DNA from: an uncultured Metabacillus sp.
GTDB lineage: Bacteria > Bacillota > Bacilli > Bacillales > Bacillaceae
Assembly (NCBI RefSeq): GCF_947503125.1
Contig: NZ_CANNCR010000007.1
Coordinates: 1 to 64,000 of the forward strand
Length of the DNA: 64,000 nucleotides
Direction: 5' to 3'
A model generated the notes under the pieces. It saw only the letters and a list, made by a program, of their open reading frames with translations, was not told the DNA's origin and searched no databases. Below are positions 18,566 through 28,658 of the stretch, in pieces. Made by a program: the position numbers and the translations under genes. Numbering within the stretch: the first letter of the stretch is position 1; each line of letters opens with the position of its first letter.

Positions 18566-19369
18566 TTAAACTCGTACACCAAAGAATTTCTTCAATCTGG
18601 TTAGTACGCCTTTATGTTGCTCCTCTAAAGATTGTAAAGGAACCGATTCACCAAGAATTCTCCGTGCTATATTACGATAAGCAATTGCTGCACGATTATT
18701 CGGATCCATGGCAATTGGCTCTCCATTATTGGATGCTTTTATGACATTATCATCATCAGCAACAATACCAATGAGATCAATGGAAAGATGTGTCACAATT
18801 TCATCTACGTCCAGCATGTCCCCGTTTTTTACAAGGTGATTACGAATACGGTTAATGATTAATTTCGGTGGTTCAATATCTTCCTTTTCTAGAAGGCCGA
18901 TAATTCGGTCTGCATCACGAACAGCGGATATCTCAGGTGTTGTGACAACAATCGCTTTGTCCGCACCAGCAACTGCATTTTTATAGCCTTGTTCAATACC
19001 AGCCGGGCAATCAATGACAATATAATCATAATCTTGTTTTAATTCATCTACAAGCTTTTTCATTTGCTCTGGTTTTACGGCTGTTTTATCACTCGTTTGC
19101 GCTGCTGGCAATAAATATAATAGATCTTCAAACCGTTTATCTTTAACAAGCGCCTGATGCATTTTACAGCGACCTTCAACAACGTCCACTAGATCATAAA
19201 TAATCCGATTTTCTAATCCCATTACAACATCCAGGTTTCGAAGACCGATGTCTGTATCTACTAGACAAACACGTTTGCCTAATATAGCTAAAGCTGTCCC
19301 TAAATTTGCAGATGTTGTTGTTTTACCAACACCACCTTTACCTGAGGTAATGACAATTGCTTCACCCAA
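18566..19369 (-). CDS. minD: septum-site ATPase MinD
   Basis: MinD is the membrane-bound ATPase that recruits MinC and keeps FtsZ rings from the poles. The 267-residue product has the deviant Walker A motif SGKGGVGKTT at its N-terminus, the switch DIGLRNLDVVMG and the signature DCPAGIEQG. The C-terminal VLTRLKKFFGVRV is the amphipathic membrane-targeting helix. The gene starts 2 nt after minC. Confidence 0.97.
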   Translation of the reverse strand: MGEAIVITSGKGGVGKTTTSANLGTALAILGKRVCLVDTDIGLRNLDVVMGLENRIIYDLVDVVEGRCKMHQALVKDKRFEDLLYLLPAAQTSDKTAVKPEQMKKLVDELKQDYDYIVIDCPAGIEQGYKNAVAGADKAIVVTTPEISAVRDADRIIGLLEKEDIEPPKLIINRIRNHLVKNGDMLDVDEIVTHLSIDLIGIVADDDNVIKASNNGEPIAMDPNNRAAIAYRNIARRILGESVPLQSLEEQHKGVLTRLKKFFGVRV

Positions 19370-19371
19370 TG

Positions 19372-20055
19372 TTAGATTCCCCCTTCAAACCTTGTCAAAT
19401 TAGGTCGTAAATGAGTAAGTAGCTGCAGTCGCTCTATAATCATTTCGTTATCTTCATTTATATAAGCACATTCCATTTCATTTCCATCATTAGGTATATG
19501 ATCGGGTGCACGATTAATGATGTCACTAATTCGAAGCTGAGCCGGTTTCATTAATGAGGCAGCAATAACAGCCTGCCCGTTACCATCCGCTCCCGCATGT
19601 GCAATTCCTCTTAACGCCCCTAGTACAAAGATATTTCCGGCAGCAATCACTGTTCCGCCTGGATTGACATCACCAATAAGCAGGAGATCCCCTTCAACCT
19701 TTAAAACCTGACCAGAGCGAACAATTTTTGCAACAGAGACAACTTCTGTTTCTCTTTTTAGCCTAAGCGCCTCATCCTTTGTTATAACATTGCTTTCAAT
19801 TGCTTCAACCTTTAAATTGCGTTTTTGCTGAATCAATGATTCCAGCTTTTCATGTTGCTGCTTATTAACGAACCGATTACCGACCTTGACATTTACACCA
19901 ATAACTGGACCAGACCCGTGAATATATTGTTTTAAAGATAGCATTTCCTCGAGTTCATGGAGCAATTGGTCAAAAGAGCATGAATCATCGAGATGTAACG
20001 TTAAGCCATCTTTTGTGCCTTTAATGGTAACATATTGTTGTTTTTGGACCTTCAT
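19372..20055 (-). CDS. minC: septum inhibitor MinC
   Basis: MinC blocks FtsZ polymerisation where MinD places it. The 227-residue product has the N-terminal FtsZ-inhibiting domain (residues 1-100) and the C-terminal beta-helical, MinD-binding domain with [20 protein letters not shown] and [18 protein letters not shown]. The ATG at 20055 has GAGGTGA five bases upstream; an upstream in-frame GTG overlaps that site. It lies 53 nt after mreD in the mreBCD-minCD operon. Confidence 0.96.
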   Translation of the reverse strand: MKVQKQQYVTIKGTKDGLTLHLDDSCSFDQLLHELEEMLSLKQYIHGSGPVIGVNVKVGNRFVNKQQHEKLESLIQQKRNLKVEAIESNVITKDEALRLKRETEVVSVAKIVRSGQVLKVEGDLLLIGDVNPGGTVIAAGNIFVLGALRGIAHAGADGNGQAVIAASLMKPAQLRISDIINRAPDHIPNDGNEMECAYINEDNEMIIERLQLLTHLRPNLTRFEGGI

Positions 20056-20108
20056 CACGTTCACCTCAACGATTTATCTATTCGACAGAAATGCATTAAA
20101 TCCTTTTT

Positions 20109-20627
20109 CTAATCATCTGATTCTTCTAATTTTATTTTAGTAAGGAATTTTTTCATAGGGTAGATTAACAGAATGGCAACGATAGAGTTTAATGCAAGAG
20201 TAGGCAATAATCGTAATGTTGTAAAATGGTACAATGTCATTTTCGTCGACCCAATTAAATAATTAATTCCATACACATAAAATTCAAGGATGGCGATTGA
20301 TAAAATAGTCAGGAATAATACAATTAATGCATTTCCATGTAAAATCTTCATCGCTTTTGAAACTAGATAAGCCAAAATGGCATATGCAAATAGGTAGATT
20401 CCTATTATCTCGATATATACAATGTCATACAGCAAGCCGAACACTAACCCGAAAATCATTCCATGTGTTCGATTCAAGTATACGGTGAGAAATAGACATG
20501 TAATTAATACAAATCGAGGGATATAAAGCTGATCTTCCAGTGCAAATGGTAAATGAACCAAGTGAGAGAAAATACTCTCACTTATAAAAATAAACAGAAC
20601 CAGAAAAGGAAGAATGAAACGCCTCAA
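20109..20627 (-). CDS. mreD: cell-shape protein MreD
   Basis: Integral membrane component of the elongasome. The 172-residue product has about five transmembrane helices and the family stretch GLVFGLLYDIVYIEIIG. It overlaps the end of mreC by 4 nt (ATGA-type coupling), typical of the mreCD pair. Confidence 0.93.
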   Translation of the reverse strand: MRRFILPFLVLFIFISESIFSHLVHLPFALEDQLYIPRFVLITCLFLTVYLNRTHGMIFGLVFGLLYDIVYIEIIGIYLFAYAILAYLVSKAMKILHGNALIVLFLTILSIAILEFYVYGINYLIGSTKMTLYHFTTLRLLPTLALNSIVAILLIYPMKKFLTKIKLEESDD

Positions 20628-21544
20628 GATTCCTCCTCCTCCTCAGTTACCGCTTCAACTGGATCTTCTGATTGTGCAACACGCTCTGCTACCCAAACCC
20701 GGTCAATATCATAGAAATTTGCTGACGGTTTCACATAGGCCATTTGTTCTAATCCATATGTATCCGGTTCAACTCCAATTATTTCACCAATTAAGATGCC
20801 TTCAGGGAATACTTCACCTTTTCCTGAGGTGATTACTTTCTGTCCCTCTACCAGCTTAACATCTGATTCTATACGTTTTAGTAAAAGCGCACCTTTTTCC
20901 TCGTCATAGCCTTCTATTAAACCCATTACTTTTTGGGTATTGTTTGCATTGTTTTTGTCAGCTTCATTTTCCGGTAATGCTTGTACTTCAGCTGAAATTT
21001 TGTTTTTTAGATCTGTTGCACTTAATAGCTGCACAGTTGAAGTAAATTGTGAAATTGTTTTCACTTTTCCAACCAAACCTTCAGCCGTTACAACGGCCAT
21101 ATCAGGCTGAATCCCATCTTGTGCGCCTTTGTCAATTGAAACATAATCATACCATCTGTCAGGATTTCGCCCAATGACAGTGGCAAAAATCGGATTATAC
21201 TTTCTTAAGTTAGCAACCTTACCTAGCTCAGCTAACAATCTTTCATTTTCTTCTTTATACTCTTGAAGATCCGCCTCAAGCTGCATATATTCATCAAGTC
21301 TGCTCTTTAACAGCTCATTTTCTTCATAGGTATTTTTTAAATCCGTCACATTTTCAAAGAAATCAGAAACATATATTGCAGGTTTATGAAATATTGACTG
21401 AAAAACACCTACTGTATCCTGTAAAAATTGCTCAGGCCAAGTTAACTTTCGATCTTCCTTTAAAGAAAAACCAATCAATGCCACTAAAACAATAATACTA
21501 ACTAGCAACAAGATAAGGCGTTTATTCAGGAAAAACTGTGGCAT
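20624..21544 (-). CDS. mreC: cell-shape protein MreC
   Basis: Bitopic elongasome protein, 306 residues. An N-terminal membrane helix (about 9-28) is followed by a coiled coil (about 65-110, rich in Leu and Glu) and the beta-rich external domain (FATVIGRNPDRWYDYVSIDKG, then GLVGKV). The last dozen residues are strongly acidic (EAVTEEEEES). I chose the ATG at 21544 with GAGGGTG seven bases upstream instead of the GTG three codons earlier. Confidence 0.95.
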   Translation of the reverse strand: MPQFFLNKRLILLLVSIIVLVALIGFSLKEDRKLTWPEQFLQDTVGVFQSIFHKPAIYVSDFFENVTDLKNTYEENELLKSRLDEYMQLEADLQEYKEENERLLAELGKVANLRKYNPIFATVIGRNPDRWYDYVSIDKGAQDGIQPDMAVVTAEGLVGKVKTISQFTSTVQLLSATDLKNKISAEVQALPENEADKNNANNTQKVMGLIEGYDEEKGALLLKRIESDVKLVEGQKVITSGKGEVFPEGILIGEIIGVEPDTYGLEQMAYVKPSANFYDIDRVWVAERVAQSEDPVEAVTEEEEES

Positions 21545-21647
21545 GATGAACACCCTCTTAACTCGAATTTCCGTTTCAAAACATAGCCTCTGCTTATATG
21601 TGACAAATAAATGATGTCAATAAGCAAAGGCTTTTCAATTAATTGTA

Positions 21648-22670
21648 TTATCGGCTGTCTCTAGCTTTATTTTTAAATAAATGGATATGCTCTAAAGCTT
21701 TACCTGTTCCAATCGCAACACAATCTAATGGATCTTCTGCAATTAACACCGGCATATTCGTTTCTTCACCAATGACTTTATCTAAATTCCGCAGTAATGC
21801 ACCGCCGCCTGTTAAAACAATGCCGCGATCCATAATATCTGCTGCAAGCTCCGGCGGTGTTTTTTCCAAAGTGTTTTTTACTGTATCAACAATTGTATAA
21901 ACAGTATCTTTAAGAGCGTCAGCAATTTCAGCTGCGGTAATTTCAATTGTTTTTGGCAAACCTGTTAGAAGGTCTCTCCCTCTTATATCCATATTCTCAA
22001 CACCGTCAGGAGAGCCAGCTGAACCAATCTCCATTTTAATGGCTTCAGCTGTACGGTCACCAATCATTAAGTTATACGTTTTACGTATATATGTAATAAT
22101 CGCCTCGTCCATTTCGTCGCCAGCAACACGAATTGATTGGCTTGTTACAATACCTCCGAGAGAGATAATCGCAACCTCTGTTGTCCCGCCGCCAATATCA
22201 ACTACCATACTTCCAGTCGGTTCCCAAACTGGTAAATTCGCTCCAATTGCTGCAGCAAATGGCTCCTCAATGGTATAAGCATCTCTTGCTCCTGCCTGTC
22301 TGGTTGCATCAATAACAGCCCGTTCTTCTACTGCCGTTATACCTGATGGAACACAAACCATAACATAAGGCTTTCTTGCAAAAACACCTTTCGTTTTTGT
22401 TGCTTGCTTAATGTAGTATTTCATCATCGTTGCTGTTGTTTCATAATCAGCTATAACTCCATCTTTCATCGGGCGCAAGGCAACAACATTTCCCGGTGTA
22501 CGACCAATCATATTTTTAGCATCATTACCAACTGCAACAATTTGCTTTGTATCTGTTTGTAAGGCGACAACAGACGGTTCTCTCACAACAACCCCTTTCC
22601 CTTTCACAAATACAAGTGTGTTTGCAGTCCCTAAATCTATACCAAGGTCTCTTGTACCAATTCCAAACAT
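21648..22670 (-). CDS. mreB: rod-shape actin homologue MreB
   Basis: MreB filaments guide lateral wall synthesis. The 340-residue product begins [20 protein letters not shown], with phosphate 1 motif DLGTANT, phosphate 2 [11 protein letters not shown] and adenosine motif TGGGALL. The frame is open for 22 more codons upstream, but family N-terminus and AGGAAG before the ATG at 22670 favour the inner start. It heads the mreBCD-minCD transcription unit. Confidence 0.97.
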   Translation of the reverse strand: MFGIGTRDLGIDLGTANTLVFVKGKGVVVREPSVVALQTDTKQIVAVGNDAKNMIGRTPGNVVALRPMKDGVIADYETTATMMKYYIKQATKTKGVFARKPYVMVCVPSGITAVEERAVIDATRQAGARDAYTIEEPFAAAIGANLPVWEPTGSMVVDIGGGTTEVAIISLGGIVTSQSIRVAGDEMDEAIITYIRKTYNLMIGDRTAEAIKMEIGSAGSPDGVENMDIRGRDLLTGLPKTIEITAAEIADALKDTVYTIVDTVKNTLEKTPPELAADIMDRGIVLTGGGALLRNLDKVIGEETNMPVLIAEDPLDCVAIGTGKALEHIHLFKNKARDSR

Positions 22671-22831
22671 AGGGTGTATCTTCCTTTCTGAAACGAAATA
22701 TTTACTTTTTATTAATAGGAAAATTGACGAAAACAACTTTCTTCATTTTGAGGCTTTTCTACCTTCAGGCATGTTTTACATCAAATGAGGTTATATTTTC
22801 GAAACTGCTTCTTCATCTTTCCTGCATCGAA

Positions 22832-22864
22832 ATGAGTTTTTTCCTAAAATAGAAAAAAACTCAT
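22832..22864 (-). terminator. AT-rich hairpin downstream of radC
   Basis: ATGAGTTTTTT and AAAAAACTCAT form an inverted repeat around a short AT-rich loop, about 40 nt after the radC stop. The stem is U/A-rich and lacks a classical tail, so its terminator role is plausible but weak. Confidence 0.4.
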
Positions 22865-22902
22865 AAACCTTATTATATCGTAATTACGCAAAAAAAAAAG
22901 TA

Positions 22903-23592
22903 TTACACATAGCCTTTTTCTTTTAAACTGACATATTTTTGTTCTCCTATAATAAGATGGTCCAAAAGTTCTATTCCTAATACCTTTCCACATTCAGATA
23001 GTCGCTTAGTCACTTCAATGTCCTCCTTGCTCGGAGATGGGTCGCCTGAAGGATGATTATGAATACAAATGATTGAGGCGGCAGAGCGTTTGAACGCTTC
23101 TTTAAAGACCTCACGAGGGTGGACAATTGATGCATTCAGACTGCCGATAAACACCGTTTGTTTATGCAAAACTTGATTTTTTGTGTTTAAATAGAGGCAG
23201 ACAAAATGCTCCTGACTTAAGAAACGCATTTCTTCCATTACATAGTTGGCCCCATCTTGTGGTGAGCGAATGACAAAACGATCATCGTACGTAAGACGAT
23301 TGATTCTTCTTCCAAGTTCCAGAGCAGCCAATATTTGAACTGCCTTTGCCTTTCCTATACCAGATATTGTTGTGATTTCTTCTACTGTTGCATCCTTTAA
23401 CATTCTCAGTCCTTCAAAATGATGAAGCAGCTTTTGCGAGAGTTCAAGGACAGATTCCTTTTTTGTTCCGGTCCTAAGCAGGATCGCGAATATTTCTTGA
23501 TTTGACAACTTATCAGGGCCTTCATTTAACAAGCGTTCTCTAGGCCTTTCATCTTCAGGGAAATCACGGATTTTAAGTATTGAACGTTCCAT
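22903..23592 (-). CDS. radC: RadC/JAB1-family DNA repair-associated protein
   Basis: RadC-type protein of 229 residues. An N-terminal helix-hairpin-helix region (about 20-95, with ISGIGKAKAVQILAALELG) precedes a JAMM/MPN-type domain with HNHPSGDPSPSKED, the metal motif HxH...D. The biochemical role of housekeeping RadC proteins is unsettled; a simple recombination-repair function is not established. ATG at 23592 has AAGGAGG, so the ten-codon extension to 23622 is not used. Between mreB and maf, the usual place in Bacillus. Confidence 0.93.
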   Translation of the reverse strand: MERSILKIRDFPEDERPRERLLNEGPDKLSNQEIFAILLRTGTKKESVLELSQKLLHHFEGLRMLKDATVEEITTISGIGKAKAVQILAALELGRRINRLTYDDRFVIRSPQDGANYVMEEMRFLSQEHFVCLYLNTKNQVLHKQTVFIGSLNASIVHPREVFKEAFKRSAASIICIHNHPSGDPSPSKEDIEVTKRLSECGKVLGIELLDHLIIGEQKYVSLKEKGYV

Positions 23593-23727
23593 ATTGCCTC
23601 CTTCATTCCCCTTTCTGCTCACTAAGAAATTTCTCTCTCTATCATGGACCTATGTTACAGTTTTATACGAAGAATACATCTATTTCTAAAAAAAGCCTGC
23701 CCCTATGCTATGTTTGATAAGTTTCAT

Positions 23728-24297
23728 TTAGCGCTTAAATCCCATTTTTAACAACTCGCGGTTTGTTCGAGCTATTGGCAAGCCGACAATAGCATAATAA
23801 TCTCCATGAATTTTTTCGACTAGTAATGCACCATAGCCTTGAATTCCATAGGCTCCAGCTTTATCCATCGGCTCACCTGTTGAAACATATTCCTTAATTT
23901 CTTTTTGAGTAAGCGGAAAAAAGGTGACACTTGCTTTTTCATAAAAAGATTGAATTTGTTCACCGTACATAATGGCGACTCCTGTATAAACCTCATGTGT
24001 TTTCCCTGAAAGCATTTGAAGCAACTCAATTGCTTCCCTTTTACTAGATGGCTTTCCCAACATCCGCTCTCCATATACGACAAGCGTATCAGATCCGATT
24101 ACATAAGAATGCTTATTATGTTTAGCAACACTTGCTGCCTTTTGCATAGCTAATGACTGGACCATTTCTGCTGGGTGAAGACTTTCGTCTAATATTTCGT
24201 CCACTTCACTTACAATAATCTTAAATGGAATTTGAAGAAGCTCAAGTAGCTCTTTTCTTCGAGGAGATGCTGATGCTAATATAAGACTTGACGCCAT
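23728..24297 (-). CDS. maf: Maf nucleotide pyrophosphatase
   Basis: Maf hydrolyses dTTP, UTP and some modified nucleotides and affects septum formation when overproduced. The 189-residue product starts ASSLILASASPRRKELLELL with the SxSPRR phosphate motif, then SDTLVVYG and EYVSTGEPMDKAGAYGIQG, all family signatures. I placed the start at the ATG 24297, three codons inside the frame, on family N-terminus; both ATGs share the same AAAGGA. Confidence 0.95.
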   Translation of the reverse strand: MASSLILASASPRRKELLELLQIPFKIIVSEVDEILDESLHPAEMVQSLAMQKAASVAKHNKHSYVIGSDTLVVYGERMLGKPSSKREAIELLQMLSGKTHEVYTGVAIMYGEQIQSFYEKASVTFFPLTQKEIKEYVSTGEPMDKAGAYGIQGYGALLVEKIHGDYYAIVGLPIARTNRELLKMGFKR

Positions 24298-24465
24298 GTC
24301 ATACATCCTTTCTACGTTTCAGATCAGAAGATACACGACCATCGTACCAAAATGAGGTAAAAACAACAATTTTTGAAAAACAAATTTTTATAGAGCAAAA
24401 GTGGACATCATTTTTCTAAGAAGAATAACATCATGACAAAATAAAGAGCTATTTTTTGTCTCATA

Positions 24466-24508
24466 CAAAAAATAGTAATAGACTTACTCTTTTCACAGTA
24501 AGCCTATT
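24466..24508 (-). terminator. spoIIB terminator
   Basis: AATAGACTTACT and AGTAAGCCTATT form a stem with one mismatch and an 8-nt loop; the minus-strand tail reads ACTATTTTTTG. It lies directly after the spoIIB stop codon. Confidence 0.75.
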
Positions 24509-24517
24509 GCCATTCTT

Positions 24518-25570
24518 TTAATTTGTCGTTATTTTACTAGTTACATCTAACACATACTGCTGTGCATCCCAACCACTATTATTTTTTATACTTTCAGCTG
24601 CTTTTAAAAGATTTTCGATTAATGTCTTTTCTTCCTCACCATTTGCTTTGATGCTTTTAATGGTCGTTTCAATTTCTGTAACAGCTTCTTGACTTGGAGT
24701 GTTTCCGTTTGCTGCAGCGGCAGCTAATGAAGATAATTCCTGAATCGCAGTAGCCCATTGCTGTGCTGCACTCCCAGTTGAAATAGTAAGTGACAGCTCT
24801 TTTCCACCCCAAAATTCAATATCTGCAAAGTTTTGCTTTTGATACATTTCACTAAGTGAGCCGGTTTCCGTCCTCTCTTTTCCAAAGCCTGCAAATACTG
24901 TATAGGAACCATTTGTTTCGATAACAGTTGCAGCAAATCCCTTCTCCTTAATCTTTGAGGCAACCGTTTCTGCTCCTGTTTTTGCAGAAAAAATTCCACC
25001 TTGAACAGCATATAAATTTAGAGTGGCTGTCGAAGCTGCCGATTCATTTCCTGCTGTATCTTTATCATCATTATTGTTCTCCTGATTTGGCGACTCCCCA
25101 GTTGCTGTACTGTCTTCGCTTGTTACATTAACTGAAGATCCCATTGTCGGCATGTCTTCATTCGATAAAAAGTTTAGACCAATCAAGCCAAACATAAACC
25201 CTAAAACAATCGCTAAAACGATAATTGTCATCATTTTTTTAAATGGAAATGTCCCATTGATTTTTTTACGAATTTTATTATTGGAATATTGATAAGGTGT
25301 GACCGTTTGATTTGAAAATCGTATCTTTTTCTTTGAAGGTGTAACAACCTTCGGGTCATCTTTAAAAATTGAATCATCCTCTTCAGGTAGAAGCCAAGGA
25401 AAATCATCTTCCTCTTCTATTGGCTGCTTTGCTGAAGCAACCTCTTTTTCTGCCTTCAGCTTTTCATCCCAACTCGAAACAGCAAGTTCTTCGGCGGTAT
25501 CTTCTTGTGAGAGCTGGCGTTCCTTACCATTAATTTTTATTTTGATCATGTCTGATGTGTGCTTGTCCAT
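24518..25570 (-). CDS. spoIIB: SpoIIB, SPOR-domain engulfment protein
   Basis: SpoIIB takes part in septal peptidoglycan thinning and localises engulfment proteins. The 350-residue product has an N-terminal cytoplasmic segment with MIKIKINGKERQL and a long acidic region, one transmembrane helix at about 113-135, a Ser/Thr/Asn-rich linker and a SPOR domain at about 183-250 (LNLYAVQGGIFSAKTGA, GSYTVFAGFG). Only this overall plan is conserved in SpoIIB proteins. Synteny with maf and comC supports the assignment. Confidence 0.87.
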   Translation of the reverse strand: MDKHTSDMIKIKINGKERQLSQEDTAEELAVSSWDEKLKAEKEVASAKQPIEEEDDFPWLLPEEDDSIFKDDPKVVTPSKKKIRFSNQTVTPYQYSNNKIRKKINGTFPFKKMMTIIVLAIVLGFMFGLIGLNFLSNEDMPTMGSSVNVTSEDSTATGESPNQENNNDDKDTAGNESAASTATLNLYAVQGGIFSAKTGAETVASKIKEKGFAATVIETNGSYTVFAGFGKERTETGSLSEMYQKQNFADIEFWGGKELSLTISTGSAAQQWATAIQELSSLAAAAANGNTPSQEAVTEIETTIKSIKANGEEEKTLIENLLKAAESIKNNSGWDAQQYVLDVTSKITTN

Positions 25571-25865
25571 ATGCCTACCACCCTTCTTTACAAAACACGT
25601 GCGGTCATTTTGCTTACCATGCTATCAGAAAGCATCAAAAAAATAACAAGACATTTGTCGTCTTAACATTGAAAGTTTTCGTCAAATTTTTCATTTGACA
25701 TGTGAAAAGACATTAACAGTTTATACAAAAAATAGGTGTATAGACCTATTCAAAAATTTCTTTTATAAGCTTAGTTTGCAATTTGGACAAAGTTAGGTCT
25801 TTAAAACTAACTATACAGGTAAGATTTGAAACAATCTGCAAATAACCGATTGCCTTTTTATATCT

Positions 25866-26645
25866 TTATAGAAAAGGACCATTCAAAAAAAGAAAGTGAA
25901 TATATAAATCGATTAAATCCTTCCCAAAAAAATAGGCAATTAATGCGCCAATACCTAAAAAAGGGCCAAACGGAAATGGTCGACTTTTCTTTATATGACC
26001 GGTAGACAGGCCAATTAGCCCTGCAACTGTTCCAATAAGAGTTGCAAGAAAAAAACAGAGTAAGACAAGCTTCCAGCCTAGAATTAAACCTAATACTGCA
26101 AGAAACTTCATATCTCCTCCGCCAAGTCCTCCCTTGCTTATTAAAATGATGATTAGGGGCACAAGACCACCTACCACTAAGCCTGCAATAGGGTCCCACC
26201 ATGGATTAAGGGGGATCAAAATCCTTTCTATCGCAAAAAGCAGCAGAAAAAATAGATTAACAGCATCAGGTATTATCATATACTTTATGTCTGAAACGAC
26301 AACAATCATAATAAATGAAATAAGTGACCACGAGATCATCACTTCATTGGACCAACCCATCAGCAAAGGAGAAATCACAAAGAGAAGCGCCGTAAAAAAT
26401 TCAATGAAAGGGTACAGAGGTGAAATAGCATTTCTACATGTTTTACATTTCCCTTTTTGCAAAATATATGATAGAAGCGGGATCATCTCGACTGCTTTCA
26501 GTTTTTTATGACAAACAGGGCAAGCGGACCTTGGTAATAAAATGGATTCCTTTTTTGGTATACGAAGACCTACTACATTGTAGAACGAACCAAGTATTGC
26601 TCCCAGCAGAAAGATATAAATAAAAATAACGGTGCTAACAATCAT
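25866..26645 (-). CDS. comC: ComC, type IV prepilin-like peptidase for competence
   Basis: Membrane aspartyl protease and methylase that processes the competence pseudopilins. The 259-residue product has a cytoplasmic zinc site with two CxxC pairs (Cys42/Cys45 in RSACPVC and Cys67/Cys70 in KCKTC), then about six transmembrane helices. The catalytic aspartates are Asp119 (VVVSDIKYMIIP) and Asp178 in GLGGGDMK, the GxGD-type motif. Full length for a bifunctional prepilin peptidase. Its partners (the comG operon) lie outside this window. Confidence 0.94.
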   Translation of the reverse strand: MIVSTVIFIYIFLLGAILGSFYNVVGLRIPKKESILLPRSACPVCHKKLKAVEMIPLLSYILQKGKCKTCRNAISPLYPFIEFFTALLFVISPLLMGWSNEVMISWSLISFIMIVVVSDIKYMIIPDAVNLFFLLLFAIERILIPLNPWWDPIAGLVVGGLVPLIIILISKGGLGGGDMKFLAVLGLILGWKLVLLCFFLATLIGTVAGLIGLSTGHIKKSRPFPFGPFLGIGALIAYFFGKDLIDLYIHFLFLNGPFL

Positions 26646-26777
26646 AGAAAGGCTCCTTTATAAAAATTGATACGTTCATGAAGAGGGAGAATTTTTCACT
26701 CCCTAAAGAATCTGAGGGAAAAAACGCAGGAAAAAGATGTTTGGAGTTTTGATAATGAAAACTAGGAATCTAATGAA

Positions 26778-26805
26778 GCATCAGGGCTAATCAATGCCCT
26801 GATGC
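26778..26805. terminator. strong hairpin between GGDEF gene and comC
   Basis: GCATCAGGGC and GCCCTGATGC pair perfectly over 10 bp around an 8-nt loop. There is no U-run on either side, so it is either a Rho-independent terminator of poor quality or an mRNA processing or stability element. Confidence 0.4.
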
Positions 26806-26874
26806 GATGGTGAACTAGCTCTTTTTTATTCCATGGGAAATAATATCTATTCGCCTAGGTTAAAAAAATGTTCA

Positions 26875-28590
26875 CTAACTTACATAAACTGCGACCTTAT
26901 TCCTTCCAGCCTTTTTCGCTCCAATATACATCGCGCGGTCAGCATGCCGGATGAGAGAAAAAGTATCCTCTGCATCCAATGGTGCTGTTGCGACTCCGAT
27001 ACTTGCTGTTAAAAAGACCGCAATCGATCTGCTTAGGCTATTCTGTAACGAGTGATCAATCTCGAAAGGATGATTGGCAATTAATTGACGAATTTCTTCA
27101 GCATATGCAATACTGCTTTGTTTATCCATATTCGGCAGGAGGATGACAAACTCTTCACCTCCATATCTTGCAACCGTGCCAATTCCTTGTTTTTTAACAT
27201 AATTCAGCAGACGATGTGATAGTTGAATAAGGACTTCATTACCAGAGTAATGCCCATATGTATCATTTATGTTTTTAAAATGGTCGATATCTAATAGTAT
27301 CAGCGTTAAGGCAGCTAGTTCATGTTGATGCAGCCGTTGGAAATCACGCTCTAGCTTTTGCTCAAAATAACGATAATTATATAAGCCTGTCAGTGAACAG
27401 TGTTCACTTTGCCTTCTTGTCTCTTCATAGTTTTTAGCATTTTCTATTGCTACCCCTAAGTAGACTGACAATAAATCGATAATCATTAGCTGTGCACGAT
27501 CAAAAGCGTGTTTTTTATTAGAAGCAAGAATAACGATTCCGATTAAGACTTGGTTTCTCATAACCGGCACAGCGATAAGGCTTTCCACTGTTTTTGGCAG
27601 CTGGGATTGCTGAATATGCTTCCATTGCTTTCTTTTGTGGAATAAAAAACTCTCCCTCATAATATATACATGGCCTGATATTCCGCGATCAGGAGACTTT
27701 GCTTCTTCACCACTTGCATGAATGATCCCATTTTCATATCTTCTTACGATTCTAAGCATGTCCTTTTCAAATACATCGATTAAATACGCCCTTTCTACTG
27801 GAATCATATCAACGATCTTCTCCATGAAGATATCCAGGACATCTTTTTTATGTAATTTCTCCGTTAACTGATGCCCAATTTCGCTTGCCTTCTGCAAATA
27901 ACGATTAATTCTTTGGCTTTTATAGTAGAGTGACAGAAAAATTGATAATCCTAGAAAAGGTGTTCCTACAAAGAAAATGGCTTTCATCCCTACCTGAAGA
28001 TACAGAAAGTAAAGGCCTATCCCCATCGGAAAAACAAGTAATGAGGTAAAGCATTCCCAGAGGAAGCTTCGTGTAAAAAAAGCAAACCTCATTTTATAAA
28101 TAACAACCTGAATGATGCTTAATAAGAATTGATTAATAACAAAAATGGAGAGTCCATACAAAAAAATTGCTAAAAGATCTTCATTTATCGTTAAACGGCC
28201 ATGTGTACCTCCCGCTAGGTAATAAATCGCAGCACTCCCTATCGAGATAAAATAAAACAATAGCGCATTCAACGGATATCTATAAAGGTCTTTTGAACCA
28301 ACACGAACTTTTAATAAGAGAACAATAACTGCAATTTGGGTTAAAAGAAGTTCTATAAATAATCCAAACAATAAAAAAACAACAAGTGAAACACCCTGTA
28401 CATAAAAAATAGGTGTATCATTTATGATGATCGGCCAAACAGAAACAAGACACATTAATAAAAGAAACGCAGTAATATCCCACTGAAACCCTTGATATAT
28501 TGGCGGTGAAGTATGATAGGCAATCATGAAAAATAAGGGTGTTGAAACAATCCAACAGATCCATAATGCTGCTTGCATCTTCCTGCCCAA
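26875..28590 (-). CDS. membrane-anchored GAF-GGDEF protein, probable diguanylate cyclase
   Basis: Probable c-di-GMP synthase of 571 residues. The first about 225 residues form six or more transmembrane helices resembling a membrane sensor module. A GAF domain follows (about 240-395), then a GGDEF domain. The active-site loop reads ARYGGEEF with GGEEF at 477-481, a catalytically competent form. No RxxD inhibition site lies before it (the segment reads YVKKQGIGTVARYGGEEF), so product inhibition through the I-site is not expected. LDIDHFKNINDTYGH holds the metal aspartate. The start is a TTG at 28590 with GAGGGGG seven bases upstream. In B. subtilis folC and comC have no such gene between them. 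The sensed signal is unknown. Confidence 0.85.
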   Translation of the reverse strand: MGRKMQAALWICWIVSTPLFFMIAYHTSPPIYQGFQWDITAFLLLMCLVSVWPIIINDTPIFYVQGVSLVVFLLFGLFIELLLTQIAVIVLLLKVRVGSKDLYRYPLNALLFYFISIGSAAIYYLAGGTHGRLTINEDLLAIFLYGLSIFVINQFLLSIIQVVIYKMRFAFFTRSFLWECFTSLLVFPMGIGLYFLYLQVGMKAIFFVGTPFLGLSIFLSLYYKSQRINRYLQKASEIGHQLTEKLHKKDVLDIFMEKIVDMIPVERAYLIDVFEKDMLRIVRRYENGIIHASGEEAKSPDRGISGHVYIMRESFLFHKRKQWKHIQQSQLPKTVESLIAVPVMRNQVLIGIVILASNKKHAFDRAQLMIIDLLSVYLGVAIENAKNYEETRRQSEHCSLTGLYNYRYFEQKLERDFQRLHQHELAALTLILLDIDHFKNINDTYGHYSGNEVLIQLSHRLLNYVKKQGIGTVARYGGEEFVILLPNMDKQSSIAYAEEIRQLIANHPFEIDHSLQNSLSRSIAVFLTASIGVATAPLDAEDTFSLIRHADRAMYIGAKKAGRNKVAVYVS

Positions 28591-28658
28591 AGCAGAGCCC
28601 CCTCATCATATAGTCGTTGATAGGACTTATTTTAGCAAATATTCAAATTTTTGTCATT

